In this document: piece after piece, positions 25,323 to 33,047 of the stretch
Position numbering within the stretch: position 1 is the stretch's first letter
How the letters are laid out: each line of letters opens with the position of its first letter
Source of the DNA: Leptolinea sp. UBA4782
GTDB taxonomy: Bacteria; Chloroflexota; Anaerolineae; Anaerolineales; Anaerolineaceae
Assembly: GCA_002403095.1 (NCBI GenBank)
Contig: DHHC01000001.1
Location: forward strand, 24,124 to 88,123
Direction: 5' to 3'
DNA: 64,000 nt
Made by a program: the position numbers and the translations under genes
The notes under the pieces: model-generated
What the model was told of the DNA's origin: nothing
Databases searched by the model: none
What the model saw: only the letters and a program-made list of their open reading frames with translations

Positions 25323-26234
25323 TTAAATCCAATCCTGAATGCCCCTCAAGAAGTCTCCGCCTGGCATAGCCCGCTTGCCTGCCGGCTGGCATTCATCAAT
25401 CACCAGCCAGCCGTCTTTTGCCCCAACTGCAGGCAGGCCAGTAATTACCCATTTTTCTCCCGGAATAACCCCCTCAGATTCTTTGCTATGCGCTTTCAAG
25501 ACCTTAAATGGTGCTTCTTTCCAGGTAAAAAATGCGCCAGGCCAGGGGGTAAACGCCCTCACCTGGTTGACAAGCTGCCGGCATTCCTTCTGGAAAGCCA
25601 TGGCTCCATCCTGTTTGGTAATCAGGCGGGAATAGGTGGCAAAAGAGTCATCCTGCGGCACAGAAACGGTCTGTCCGCTGACATATCCAGGGATGGTTTG
25701 AATCAGCAGGTCAGCACCTAAATGTGAAAGGCGGTCATGGAGGGTACCGGCATTATCTTCTGGCAGGATTGGGGTCACAACCTGGCTGAGGATATCCCCG
25801 GTATCCATCCCGGCATCCATTTTCATCACCGTTACACCCGTTTCGGTATCGCCATTTAATAGTGTAAACGGGATAGGCGAAGCCCCTCTCCAGCGCGGTA
25901 GCAGGGATGGATGGATATTGATACAGCCATACCTGGGAAGCTCAAGCAGGTTCTGCCGCAGGATCTGGCCGTAAGCAGCGACCACGATCAATTCGGGCTG
26001 CCAGGCAGCAATCGTATTGTACACATCCGGGCTGCGCAGCTTCTCAGGCTGGATAACGGGGATTTTCAACCTGTCGGCCGCTGCATACACAGGCGGAGAG
26101 GTCAATTGCTTTCCTCTGCCGGCAGGCCGGTCCGGTTGGGTAACCACACCCGTAATGCCATAATGGGAGTGCAAAGCCTCCAAGGCTGGGATGGCAAATT
26201 CAGGTGAGCCAAGAAACACAATCCGCAATGTCAT
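25323..26234 (-). CDS. fmt: Methionyl-tRNA formyltransferase
   Basis: The 303-residue protein has the formyl-transfer core: VFLGSPEFAIPALEAL, the PDRPAGRG loop, and the catalytic block INIHPSLLPRWRGASPI with the Asn/His pair, then MKMDAGMDTGDIL. The C-terminal OB-like domain recognises the tRNA (VRAFTPWPGAFFTW). It formylates initiator Met-tRNA using 10-formyl-tetrahydrofolate. The usual partner def is not adjacent. It converges on mutS, with a GCCTCG/CGAGGC hairpin at 25309-25322 between the stops that lacks a T-run. A TAAAAT box ends 6 bases before the ATG. Confidence 0.95.
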   Translation of the reverse strand: MTLRIVFLGSPEFAIPALEALHSHYGITGVVTQPDRPAGRGKQLTSPPVYAAADRLKIPVIQPEKLRSPDVYNTIAAWQPELIVVAAYGQILRQNLLELPRYGCINIHPSLLPRWRGASPIPFTLLNGDTETGVTVMKMDAGMDTGDILSQVVTPILPEDNAGTLHDRLSHLGADLLIQTIPGYVSGQTVSVPQDDSFATYSRLITKQDGAMAFQKECRQLVNQVRAFTPWPGAFFTWKEAPFKVLKAHSKESEGVIPGEKWVITGLPAVGAKDGWLVIDECQPAGKRAMPGGDFLRGIQDWI

Positions 26235-26240
26235 AGGCTA

Positions 26241-26246
26241 ATTTTA
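26241..26246 (-). promoter_or_regulatory. Extended -10 box of fmt, leaderless spacing
   Basis: Minus-strand TGTTAAAAT has a TGn extension; TAAAAT ends 6 bases before the ATG at 26234. No Shine-Dalgarno is present. Confidence 0.5.
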
Positions 26247-26331
26247 ACACAGGCGCACTTTGACACTTGCATTGAAACGAGAATATTGTAAAATTATGTA
26301 TCACATAATCCCCAACTAACAGGAGGCTTGA

Positions 26332-26658
26332 ATGTCGAACCAAGTGTATGATGTAACCCCAGAAACCACCAGCGATGACCGATTAATGGCATTATTGAGC
26401 TATATCTTCCCGGTAATAGTTCCGCTCATCATCCTATTAACAGAGGAGCGTAAGAACAGACCCTTCCAGAGATTGCATGCAGTCCAAAGCCTCGTTTTGT
26501 CGGTTATCATTGCAATAGCAACCATTCTGGTCATCACTTCATGCCTGACTCCTGTCATCTATATCTGGGGGATTGTGGTTGGCATAAAGGCATACCAGGG
26601 AGAGAATTTGGCCATCCCATTCGTTTCTGACTTTGTGAAGAAACAGGGCTGGGTTTAG
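26332..26658 (+). CDS. Small membrane protein of the DUF4870/Tic20-like type
   Basis: The 108-residue protein has a soluble N-terminus (SDDRLMALLSYIFPVIVPLI) running into a first hydrophobic helix. The loop TEERKNRPFQRLHAVQSLV is typical of DUF4870, and a second hydrophobic pair ends at IYIWGIVVGIKAYQGE. The function of the family is not established. The ATG follows ACAGGAGG. A TAAAAT at 26289-26294 may be the -10 box. The gene ends before a strong terminator. Confidence 0.78.
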   Translation: MSNQVYDVTPETTSDDRLMALLSYIFPVIVPLIILLTEERKNRPFQRLHAVQSLVLSVIIAIATILVITSCLTPVIYIWGIVVGIKAYQGENLAIPFVSDFVKKQGWV

Positions 26659-26692
26659 GGTCACCCCCGTAATATAGAGTTTCACTGAATAC

Positions 26693-26725
26693 AACAATCA
26701 CCCTGCCCAGGGTGATTGTTCTTTT
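26693..26725 (+). terminator. Intrinsic terminator after the DUF4870 gene
   Basis: Arms AACAATCACCCTG and CAGGGTGATTGTT with a short CC loop, followed by CTTTTT. Confidence 0.88.
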
Positions 26726-26765
26726 TCCTGCCTATCAGGTAAAATAGTTCAGGAGAGGAGAATAC

Positions 26766-27023
26766 ATGACCAATGCGTTGATCTTTCCATTCACGGTATA
26801 TGGGACTGCCTGGTGCGGTGACTGTAACCGCACGCGTGCCCTGCTGGCTGAACATAACATCGATTACACATGGGTGGATATTGAATCAGACATGGCTGCT
26901 CGCAGCCTGGTTCAGGACCTGAATAACGGGGATCGCAGTGTCCCTACTATAGTTTTTGCAGACGGCTCAATTTTAGTGGAACCATCCAAAGCTGAACTGA
27001 AACAGAAGCTTGGGATAGACTAA
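26766..27023 (+). CDS. Glutaredoxin-like (mycoredoxin-type) protein
   Basis: The 85-residue thioredoxin-fold protein has the active site WCGDC (Cys17 and Cys20), the cis-Pro region DRSVPTIVF and the GS(I/V)L turn after it. The CGDC site is shared with the mycoredoxin-like and glutaredoxin-like proteins of Actinobacteria and Chloroflexi. It probably reduces small disulfides; the thiol cofactor is unknown. GGAGAGGAG precedes the ATG and a TAAAAT box lies at 26740-26745. Confidence 0.87.
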   Translation: MTNALIFPFTVYGTAWCGDCNRTRALLAEHNIDYTWVDIESDMAARSLVQDLNNGDRSVPTIVFADGSILVEPSKAELKQKLGID

Positions 27024-27026
27024 CCT

Positions 27027-27269
27027 TTACTCCCGGTTTTTTCCGCGCACCATTTTCACCACCCAGATTATCAGGGCGCCTGCGAACAAGGCTCCTCCAA
27101 TAACAGCAAGGCTGGCCCCTTTCCTGATGGCTTCGGCCTGAACCTGGCCGGTCTGGGTGATTTTCCGATACAACTGGTTCACAAAATCCGGATCAGGTTT
27201 GATCTGGTTCAAAGCATTCGATAATTCTTTTTCAAGGTGCAAGTCCATTTTCACATTTTCAACATTCAT
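27027..27269 (-). CDS. Small single-pass membrane protein, possible anti-sigma factor
   Basis: The 80-residue protein has a soluble N-terminal half with a helical segment (LHLEKELSNALNQIKPDPDF, then VNQLYRKI) and one membrane helix near residues 51-70. A basic tail (KMVRGKNRE) follows it. Its ATG overlaps the stop of degV by 4 bases, so it is the last gene of the ECF sigma/DegV operon. The size, topology and position fit a minimal anti-sigma factor, but it has no zinc-binding HxxxCxxC motif. I would call it hypothetical with an inferred link to the sigma factor. Confidence 0.65.
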   Translation of the reverse strand: MNVENVKMDLHLEKELSNALNQIKPDPDFVNQLYRKITQTGQVQAEAIRKGASLAVIGGALFAGALIIWVVKMVRGKNRE

Positions 27270-28144
27270 TCGTTATTCCCCTGGTATAAAGATGAAGACA
27301 ATGCTGGATAAAGGACCAACCCAACTGTTCCAGGCCCCAAATGGGCTGCAACCGGGATGGCCAGTTCTGTGATCACGACCTCTTTCACATTTTCAAGCTT
27401 TTCCAGTAATTCCTTCATGTGTTCTGCAGCTGGCAGGTCATTGGCATGAACAACTGCCACGCTAAAATCTGCCCTGGCTGTGTGTTCCCGGGCATATTCC
27501 AGCAACCAGTTGAATGCCTTCTGCCTGGTGCGCACTTTTTCAATTACTTCCAGCAGCCCTTCCTTTAGTTCGATCACGGGTTTCAGTTTCAAGAGTGAAG
27601 ACAGGGTACTCTGGAGTAAATTAACCCTCCCGCTTAACCGGGCATACTCCAGGTTGTCTACTGTAAACACAATCTTGAGATTCTTGCTGGCCTGATCCAG
27701 GTGCTGCTTAATCTTCTGGATTGAGTAACCTGCTTGCTCAAGCAGGCGCACATCGCGGCACATGAAGGCCAGGGCGGCAGATCCGGCTCCCGAGTCGATT
27801 GGATACAGGTCCAGTTCATTGATCAGCTGGCGGGCTGCTTGCTGCACCGCTGTGAAAGTTCCGGATAATTTACTGGCAACATGCAAGGAAAGGATCTGGT
27901 CTCCTTTTTCGGCAATGGAATGGTAAAAAGCAGCCATCTGGTCTGGTGATGGGAAGGCAGTTTTCGGAATTTCCCTGGTTTTGTTCACCAGCTCATAAAA
28001 CAACTTTGGTGTAATGTCAACATCCTGCCGGTAACTGGTTTCTGTAAACCTAAGCCAGAGGGGCAAAAGTAAAATGCGGTACTTTTCCTTCCAATTACCC
28101 GGTAAATCTGCCGAACCATCTGTAACCAGAATAATCTCTTTCAA
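27266..28144 (-). CDS. DegV family fatty-acid-binding protein
   Basis: The 292-residue protein has the DegV layout: an N-terminal ILVTDGSADLP with the acidic loop, TAFPSPDQMAAFYHSI, then LSLHVASKLSGTFTAVQQAA that lines the lipid pocket, and a C-terminal domain with LKPVIELKEG. Family members bind fatty acids and some present them to FakA-type kinases, but no kinase gene is nearby. Its ATG overlaps the ECF sigma stop (ATGA), so it sits in the same operon between the sigma factor and a small membrane protein. Confidence 0.88.
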   Translation of the reverse strand: MKEIILVTDGSADLPGNWKEKYRILLLPLWLRFTETSYRQDVDITPKLFYELVNKTREIPKTAFPSPDQMAAFYHSIAEKGDQILSLHVASKLSGTFTAVQQAARQLINELDLYPIDSGAGSAALAFMCRDVRLLEQAGYSIQKIKQHLDQASKNLKIVFTVDNLEYARLSGRVNLLQSTLSSLLKLKPVIELKEGLLEVIEKVRTRQKAFNWLLEYAREHTARADFSVAVVHANDLPAAEHMKELLEKLENVKEVVITELAIPVAAHLGPGTVGLVLYPALSSSLYQGNNE

Positions 28145-28734
28145 TGCTCGTAATCCCCTAAGTAGGTTTTCAACGCTTGCAGGGTGCGGTGGTACAGGCT
28201 TTTTATTGCTCCTTCACTGCGCCCCATAATCACAGCAATATCACTGTTTGAAAGGTGCTCTACATATTTCAAAATCAAGAGCTGCTGCCGGTCAGGTGTC
28301 AGTTTTCGGATGGCTGACAGTAAAGCTTCGTTATCCTGGTTAATCACCAGGACTGCCTCAGGATGGTCTGAAGCCGTATGCAGGTCAAGATGATCCTCCA
28401 GCGATACTTCGCGTTTCCGGCTGCTGTCGCGGTGATAATTGGCAACCAGGTTATGTGCTATGCGGTAAAGCCAGGCTGAAAAGGGTACGCCCATATACTT
28501 GTACGAGGATATATGCCCAAAAGCCCGGTGAAAGACTCTGGCGGTTATGTCTTCTGCATCATGCTGGTTGCCAGTCCGGTAGTATATATAGTTAAAGATC
28601 GCAGTTACATATTTCTGGTACAGGTATCCAAACGCTTCTGCATCCCCTTGTGCGGCCTGGGAAATCGCGTTTTCATCTGTGTACGCTTCATTGTCTGCAG
28701 GTTTATTTAGCAACTCTGACATGATTAACACCAT
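28141..28734 (-). CDS. ECF-family RNA polymerase sigma factor
   Basis: The 197-residue protein has region 2 (LYQKYVTAIFNYIYYRTGNQ then DAEDITARVFHRAF and WLYRIAHNLVANYHRD) and region 4 (LTPDRQQLLILKYVEHLSNS, then IAVIMGRSEGAIKSLYHR). No region 3 is present, as in ECF sigmas. The start is unsure: ATG at 28734 or the ATG at 28722 (MSELLNK); neither has a Shine-Dalgarno. An inverted repeat at 28746-28766 lies just upstream. Overlapping downstream genes (DegV, then a small membrane protein) make a three-gene operon. Confidence 0.92.
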   Translation of the reverse strand: MVLIMSELLNKPADNEAYTDENAISQAAQGDAEAFGYLYQKYVTAIFNYIYYRTGNQHDAEDITARVFHRAFGHISSYKYMGVPFSAWLYRIAHNLVANYHRDSSRKREVSLEDHLDLHTASDHPEAVLVINQDNEALLSAIRKLTPDRQQLLILKYVEHLSNSDIAVIMGRSEGAIKSLYHRTLQALKTYLGDYEH

Positions 28735-28745
28735 TAATGTCAGTT

Positions 28746-28766
28746 CGTTTCAATCAAATCGAAACG
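28746..28766. repeat. Imperfect 21-bp palindrome upstream of the ECF sigma gene
   Basis: Arms CGTTTCAAT and ATCGAAACG surround a CAA centre, matching at 8 of 9 positions. It begins 12 bases before the first possible start of the sigma gene and could be an operator or part of its promoter. The rest of the 28735-28937 gap shows no other clear element. Confidence 0.5.
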
Positions 28767-28937
28767 CTTTGAGCATTCACTTTTTCCATTTTACCTTTTT
28801 TTCACCGTGATTCAACAGCAAATTCCAGCTGCTGGCAGCTGTTTAGAATGAAACAGGTTAAGCAAAATTCATCAAATGGCATTAAACTAATGGTAGCAAC
28901 TTAATAATCCAAATTCATAGATAGGTGGAAAATACAA

Positions 28938-29771
28938 ATGGAACACACCGAATTTTCATGGACCTCCCCTGAACATGTCCAGTTCTATGCCCAGGATTGG
29001 ACGCCAGCAAACCACGTCATCGCTTCGATCACTCTAGTTCACGGATTAGGAGAACACAGCAGCCGCTACCAGCATCTGGCTGAGTACTTTTGTGAACGGG
29101 GTATCTCGGTATTATCGTACGATCAGCGCGGGCACGGCCGAACTGAAGGGAAACGCGGGCATATCCCCTCATACGAAACAGCTGCGCAGGATACAAAGCA
29201 TTTCATATTGGAAAACCATCAGCGCCACCCTGACAGCCATCATTTTCTGTATGGTCATTCGCTCGGTGGTGCAATGGCATTGTACTACACCATGACAGAG
29301 AAGACCGGGATTGAAGGCACAATAGTGACCGATCCCGGGCTTGCACCAGGTGACCCGCTGCCGCCAGCCAAACTTGTCCTGGCAAAGTTCATGGCGAAAG
29401 TTGCCCCAAGCTTCACCCTTGCAAATGGGCTTGATAGAGAAAACCTTTCCCATGATAGGGAAGTAATTCAGCGCTACATAGATGACCCCCTGGTCCATGA
29501 TCAGGTTTCTGCCAGCCTGGGAATGAACCTTTTCTCAAAAGGTGCCTGGATGATCGAGAATGCTGCCAAACTGGACCTGCCTTTGCTTCTGATGTACGGC
29601 ACCAAAGATCATCTGGTAGATCTAACAGCTATACGCAATTTTCTGCAGAATGCCGGGGAATTGGTAACTTCGAAAGCCTGGGATGGTTTTTACCATGAGA
29701 TCCATAATGAACCCGAAAAGAACGAGGTGTTTGACTTTACGATAAACTGGATTAAAAGCCGGATTTCATAA
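28938..29771 (+). CDS. Alpha/beta hydrolase, monoacylglycerol-lipase-like
   Basis: The 277-residue protein has an oxyanion region LVHGLGEHSSRY, the YDQRGHGRTEG motif of the monoglyceride lipase family, and the nucleophile elbow GHSLGG with Ser108. An Asp near 226 (LMYGTKDHLVD) and a His near 256 (WDGFYHEIHNEP) complete the triad. There is no signal peptide. It probably hydrolyses a monoacylglycerol or a lysophospholipid; the substrate is not certain. GGTGGAAA lies upstream of the ATG. It precedes the SHMT-GcvT fusion but has its own spacing and a separate promoter is seen in the gap. Confidence 0.88.
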   Translation: MEHTEFSWTSPEHVQFYAQDWTPANHVIASITLVHGLGEHSSRYQHLAEYFCERGISVLSYDQRGHGRTEGKRGHIPSYETAAQDTKHFILENHQRHPDSHHFLYGHSLGGAMALYYTMTEKTGIEGTIVTDPGLAPGDPLPPAKLVLAKFMAKVAPSFTLANGLDRENLSHDREVIQRYIDDPLVHDQVSASLGMNLFSKGAWMIENAAKLDLPLLLMYGTKDHLVDLTAIRNFLQNAGELVTSKAWDGFYHEIHNEPEKNEVFDFTINWIKSRIS

Positions 29772-29782
29772 ACACCTGTCAC

Positions 29783-29812
29783 TTGACCCGCAATTACTTT
29801 AGAGGCTACAAT
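29783..29812 (+). promoter_or_regulatory. Promoter of the SHMT-GcvT fusion gene
   Basis: TTGACC at 29783-29788 and TACAAT at 29807-29812 with an 18-base spacer, 35 bases before the ATG. This is the best -35/-10 pair in the window. Confidence 0.7.
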
Positions 29813-29847
29813 AAAAATAGCTCCACAAATCACTTTAGGAGATTGGA

Positions 29848-32800
29848 ATGGCAGATTTTCTTTTCCGAGGCAAATTGGCTGATATCGATAAAGATGTGGA
29901 TGAATTAATCCAGCTCGAAACAGAACGACAGGTACGAAAACTGATCCTTATTCCCAGTGAAAGCACTGCCCCCCAGGCAGTCCGTGAATCCCTTGGTTCC
30001 ACATTCCAGAACATATATGCAGAAGGTTATCCAGATGAAGATTCCCACTGGTTTTCCGAGCCGGAGATCCTGGATTACCCTGCCCAGCTTGCCCACTACC
30101 GGCGCTACTCAGATCCGCGCTATTACAAGGGTGTAGAGTATGCCGACATCGTGGAAGAATTAGCCCGCAGGCGTTGCGCTGAAGCTTTTGCAGTTCCCGG
30201 CTTTGGTCCCGACCAGCTGTACGTAAACGTACAGCCACTTTCCGGCGCGCCGGCTAACAATGCCGTGTATACCGCACTGATCAATCCTGGCGACACCATT
30301 CTGGGCATGAACCTGCTGCATGGCGGCCATCTCACCCACGGGTCTTCGGTCAACCGGTCAGGCAAGTTGTTCAACGTTGTCCACTATAATGTTGACCTTG
30401 CCACTGAGCAAATTGACTACCAGGTACTCGAGAATAAAGCCCGCGAATGCAGCCCGAAGATCATCATCGCTGGCTACTCTTCCTATCCCTGGGTGCCGGA
30501 TTGGAAAAAATTCCGCGAGATCGCCGATGCTGTCGGAGCAATCTTGCTGGCAGATGTATCCCACATTGCCGGGCTGATCGCCGGCGGGGCTGTCCCCTCT
30601 CCTGTGGGGATTGCCCACGTGATCACCTTCACCACCCACAAGACCCTCTGCGGCCCGCGCGGTGCAGTCGTCCTTACCCACGATGCTACCCTGGCGCGTA
30701 AACTAGACCGGGCAGTCTTCCCTGGTGAGCAGGGCGGTCCGCATGTGCATGTCTTTGCTGCACTGGCAACTACTTTCAAACTGGCAAAATCTGATCAATT
30801 TAAACAGCTCCAGCAGCAGATCGTCAAAAATTGCGCGACCCTTACCAACCGGCTTTCTGAGCGCGGTTTGCGGGTTTCCTTCGGCGGTACCAATACCCAC
30901 CTGGGCAATGTGGACTGCAAGACGGTCATTGGTGATGACGGCACTCCCTTATCCGGGGACATGGCAGCCCGCATCCTCGACCTGGCTGGCATCGTCCTCA
31001 ACCGCAATACCATCCCCGGCGACAAGACCGCCCTCTTTGCCAGCGGCATCCGCTACGGAACCCCCTGGATGACACAGCGCGGACTTGGCGAAAAGGAGAT
31101 GGTTGTGGTAGCTGATATTATGGCTGACTTGCTGCTCTCTGCTAAACCGTATTCCATTGAAACCCGCCAGGGTCCTGCAGCGCGCGCTAAAGTGCCCTTT
31201 GAAGTGCTCGAAAATGCAAAGATCCGGGTGCGCAAGCTGGCAGAAACAGCCTACTCCGACCATACCATTGAAGTACACGGTTACCCGCATTTCTTTGCCC
31301 TGGACGATACGTTTCCATCCAAAGGCGGGTGGAGTGTCCTCAAACTAAAGGCAGGCGAGGTGCTTCATTTCTTGAACTTCGCTTTCGCCAGCGATGTTGA
31401 ATCCCTGAAACCAGGCGAAAGCCAGGCTACACGGCTGTTCACCCCACTGGGATGGGTTGAAGGCAGCCTCACCTGCAAGGCCGCTGATGAATACTTATTC
31501 TCCATGCCGGCTGAAAAAGCAGCTCTGGCTGCAACCTGGCTGCGAGACCTTTCTGACGGATTCATCATTTTCGATAAGGATGAGTCACGCCGTTTACCCG
31601 GCCCGGTCCTGGTTTTCGCCAGCGAAGAAGAACCGGTGGTTGCCAGCGGCAAAGCCCAAAGTGAAAAACCCTATTACATGGGAATTGAAAGTGTTGAAGG
31701 CAAAGCCTTACCACCCTTCGAATGGGTGGAACCGCAAGATGCCCCCATCAAAAAAACCGCTTTGAACGAAACCCACCGCAGCCTGAACGCTAAAATGGTT
31801 CCATTTGCCGGTTGGGATATGCCGGTCTGGTACACATCCGTGCTGGAAGAGCATAATGCCTGCCGCAAGGTTGCCGGGCTGTTCGATGTCTCTCACATGG
31901 GCGTTTACCAGGTTGAAGGAAAAGACTCTTCCATTTTCTTGGACAGTGTCTGCGGTAATGATATTGCCCAACTGGAAGTCGGTGAATCCTGCTACACCCA
32001 TTTCCTCGACACCGAATCAAATGTCATCGACGACCTGATGGTGTACCGCCGGGCTGAAGAGAAGTATCTCGTAGTGGTAAATGCTTCCAATGATGATAAA
32101 GATTGGGCCTGGCTTAATGCCGTTCACCAGGGCAAGGTAATGGTAGATCCGAAATTCCCGGCTGCAAAAGCATTCGGCAGGAGCGTTACCCTCCGCAATT
32201 TGCGCGATCCGAAAGCTGGAAACGATATGCGGGTGGACATCGCCCTGCAAGGACCCAAGTCCCGCGATATCCTGCTTTCACTCGGCTGCGACGCACCTAC
32301 CCGCAAGCGCATCATGGCACTCAAGCGCACCCAGTTGTGCGATGCAATGGTGGGCGGATTTGATATCGTTGTTTCCCGCACCGGCTACACCGGCGAAAAA
32401 ATGGCTTTTGAGCTCTTCGTCCACCCGGACCAATCAGTGGCATTCTGGAATGCACTTATGGAAGCTGGCACCCCCCTGGGAATGAAACCCTGCGGGCTTG
32501 GCGCCCGCGATTCCCTGCGCACAGAGGCGGGTTTGCCGCTTTATGGCCATGAGATGGGCGGCGACCTGAACCTGGGTGTAGCGGAAGCCGGCTTTGGAAG
32601 TTATGTCAAAACATACAAACCCTGGTTCATCGGCAGAGATGCATTTATCGCCCGTGAAGCAAAACGCAAGATAGAGGTTATCCGCTTCAGGTTCACTGAA
32701 ACGGGTGTACGCATGGCGCATCATGGCGATCCGGTCCTCGACCAGAAAGGTCGCATGATCGGGGTAGTAACCAGCTGCGCAGCCGACAGCGAAGGATACC

Positions 32801-32973
32801 TGACAGGGCAAGCCTGCCTGGAGAAGAAGTCTGCAGCAGAAGGCACACCGATCTACATCTTCCAGGGTTCACCTAAAACCACAGGAAAAGCCCCTGCAGA
32901 ACTTGCCAACGGCGACCGTTTTACCTTGCCTACCCTGGCATTAATTGTCAGCCGCTATCCAAAAGCGCAGTAA
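29848..32973 (+). CDS. Serine hydroxymethyltransferase-aminomethyltransferase (GlyA-GcvT) fusion
   Basis: This 1,041-residue protein joins two one-carbon enzymes. Residues 1-475 are an SHMT: LIPSES near 36, IYAEGYP at 57-63, RYYKGVEY at 91-98, LADVSHIAG, and the PLP lysine K265 in TTHKTLCGPRG. Residues 633-1041 are a GcvT: FAGWDMPVWY, LFDVSHMG, SRTGYTGEKMAFE and LGARDSLRTEAGLPLYGHE. Between them lies a 150-residue segment (EVHGYPHFFALDDTFPSKGG onward) that I cannot place. SHMT makes glycine and 5,10-methylene-tetrahydrofolate from serine; GcvT makes the same folate from glycine's aminomethyl group, so both halves meet at one cofactor. GcvH and GcvP are not in the window. An 18-spaced promoter, AGGAGATT and a downstream terminator bracket the gene. 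Confidence 0.9.
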   Translation: MADFLFRGKLADIDKDVDELIQLETERQVRKLILIPSESTAPQAVRESLGSTFQNIYAEGYPDEDSHWFSEPEILDYPAQLAHYRRYSDPRYYKGVEYADIVEELARRRCAEAFAVPGFGPDQLYVNVQPLSGAPANNAVYTALINPGDTILGMNLLHGGHLTHGSSVNRSGKLFNVVHYNVDLATEQIDYQVLENKARECSPKIIIAGYSSYPWVPDWKKFREIADAVGAILLADVSHIAGLIAGGAVPSPVGIAHVITFTTHKTLCGPRGAVVLTHDATLARKLDRAVFPGEQGGPHVHVFAALATTFKLAKSDQFKQLQQQIVKNCATLTNRLSERGLRVSFGGTNTHLGNVDCKTVIGDDGTPLSGDMAARILDLAGIVLNRNTIPGDKTALFASGIRYGTPWMTQRGLGEKEMVVVADIMADLLLSAKPYSIETRQGPAARAKVPFEVLENAKIRVRKLAETAYSDHTIEVHGYPHFFALDDTFPSKGGWSVLKLKAGEVLHFLNFAFASDVESLKPGESQATRLFTPLGWVEGSLTCKAADEYLFSMPAEKAALAATWLRDLSDGFIIFDKDESRRLPGPVLVFASEEEPVVASGKAQSEKPYYMGIESVEGKALPPFEWVEPQDAPIKKTALNETHRSLNAKMVPFAGWDMPVWYTSVLEEHNACRKVAGLFDVSHMGVYQVEGKDSSIFLDSVCGNDIAQLEVGESCYTHFLDTESNVIDDLMVYRRAEEKYLVVVNASNDDKDWAWLNAVHQGKVMVDPKFPAAKAFGRSVTLRNLRDPKAGNDMRVDIALQGPKSRDILLSLGCDAPTRKRIMALKRTQLCDAMVGGFDIVVSRTGYTGEKMAFELFVHPDQSVAFWNALMEAGTPLGMKPCGLGARDSLRTEAGLPLYGHEMGGDLNLGVAEAGFGSYVKTYKPWFIGRDAFIAREAKRKIEVIRFRFTETGVRMAHHGDPVLDQKGRMIGVVTSCAADSEGYLTGQACLEKKSAAEGTPIYIFQGSPKTTGKAPAELANGDRFTLPTLALIVSRYPKAQ

Positions 32974-32979
32974 ATAAGT

Positions 32980-33016
32980 ACATATGCGGGAGTTTTCCAC
33001 TCCCGCATATGTTTTG
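32980..33016 (+). terminator. Intrinsic terminator after the SHMT-GcvT gene
   Basis: Thirteen-base arms ACATATGCGGGAG and CTCCCGCATATGT around a TTTTCCA loop, followed by TTTT. Confidence 0.88.
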
Positions 33017-33047
33017 ATTTTCATTTCTGATTTTTAAGGAGACAAGA

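Noticed and set aside
28747..28752. TGAAAC on the minus strand as the -35 of an ECF-type autoregulated promoter
   Set aside because: A -10 element 16 bases further would fall at or after the start codons at 28734 and 28722, leaving no room for the message.
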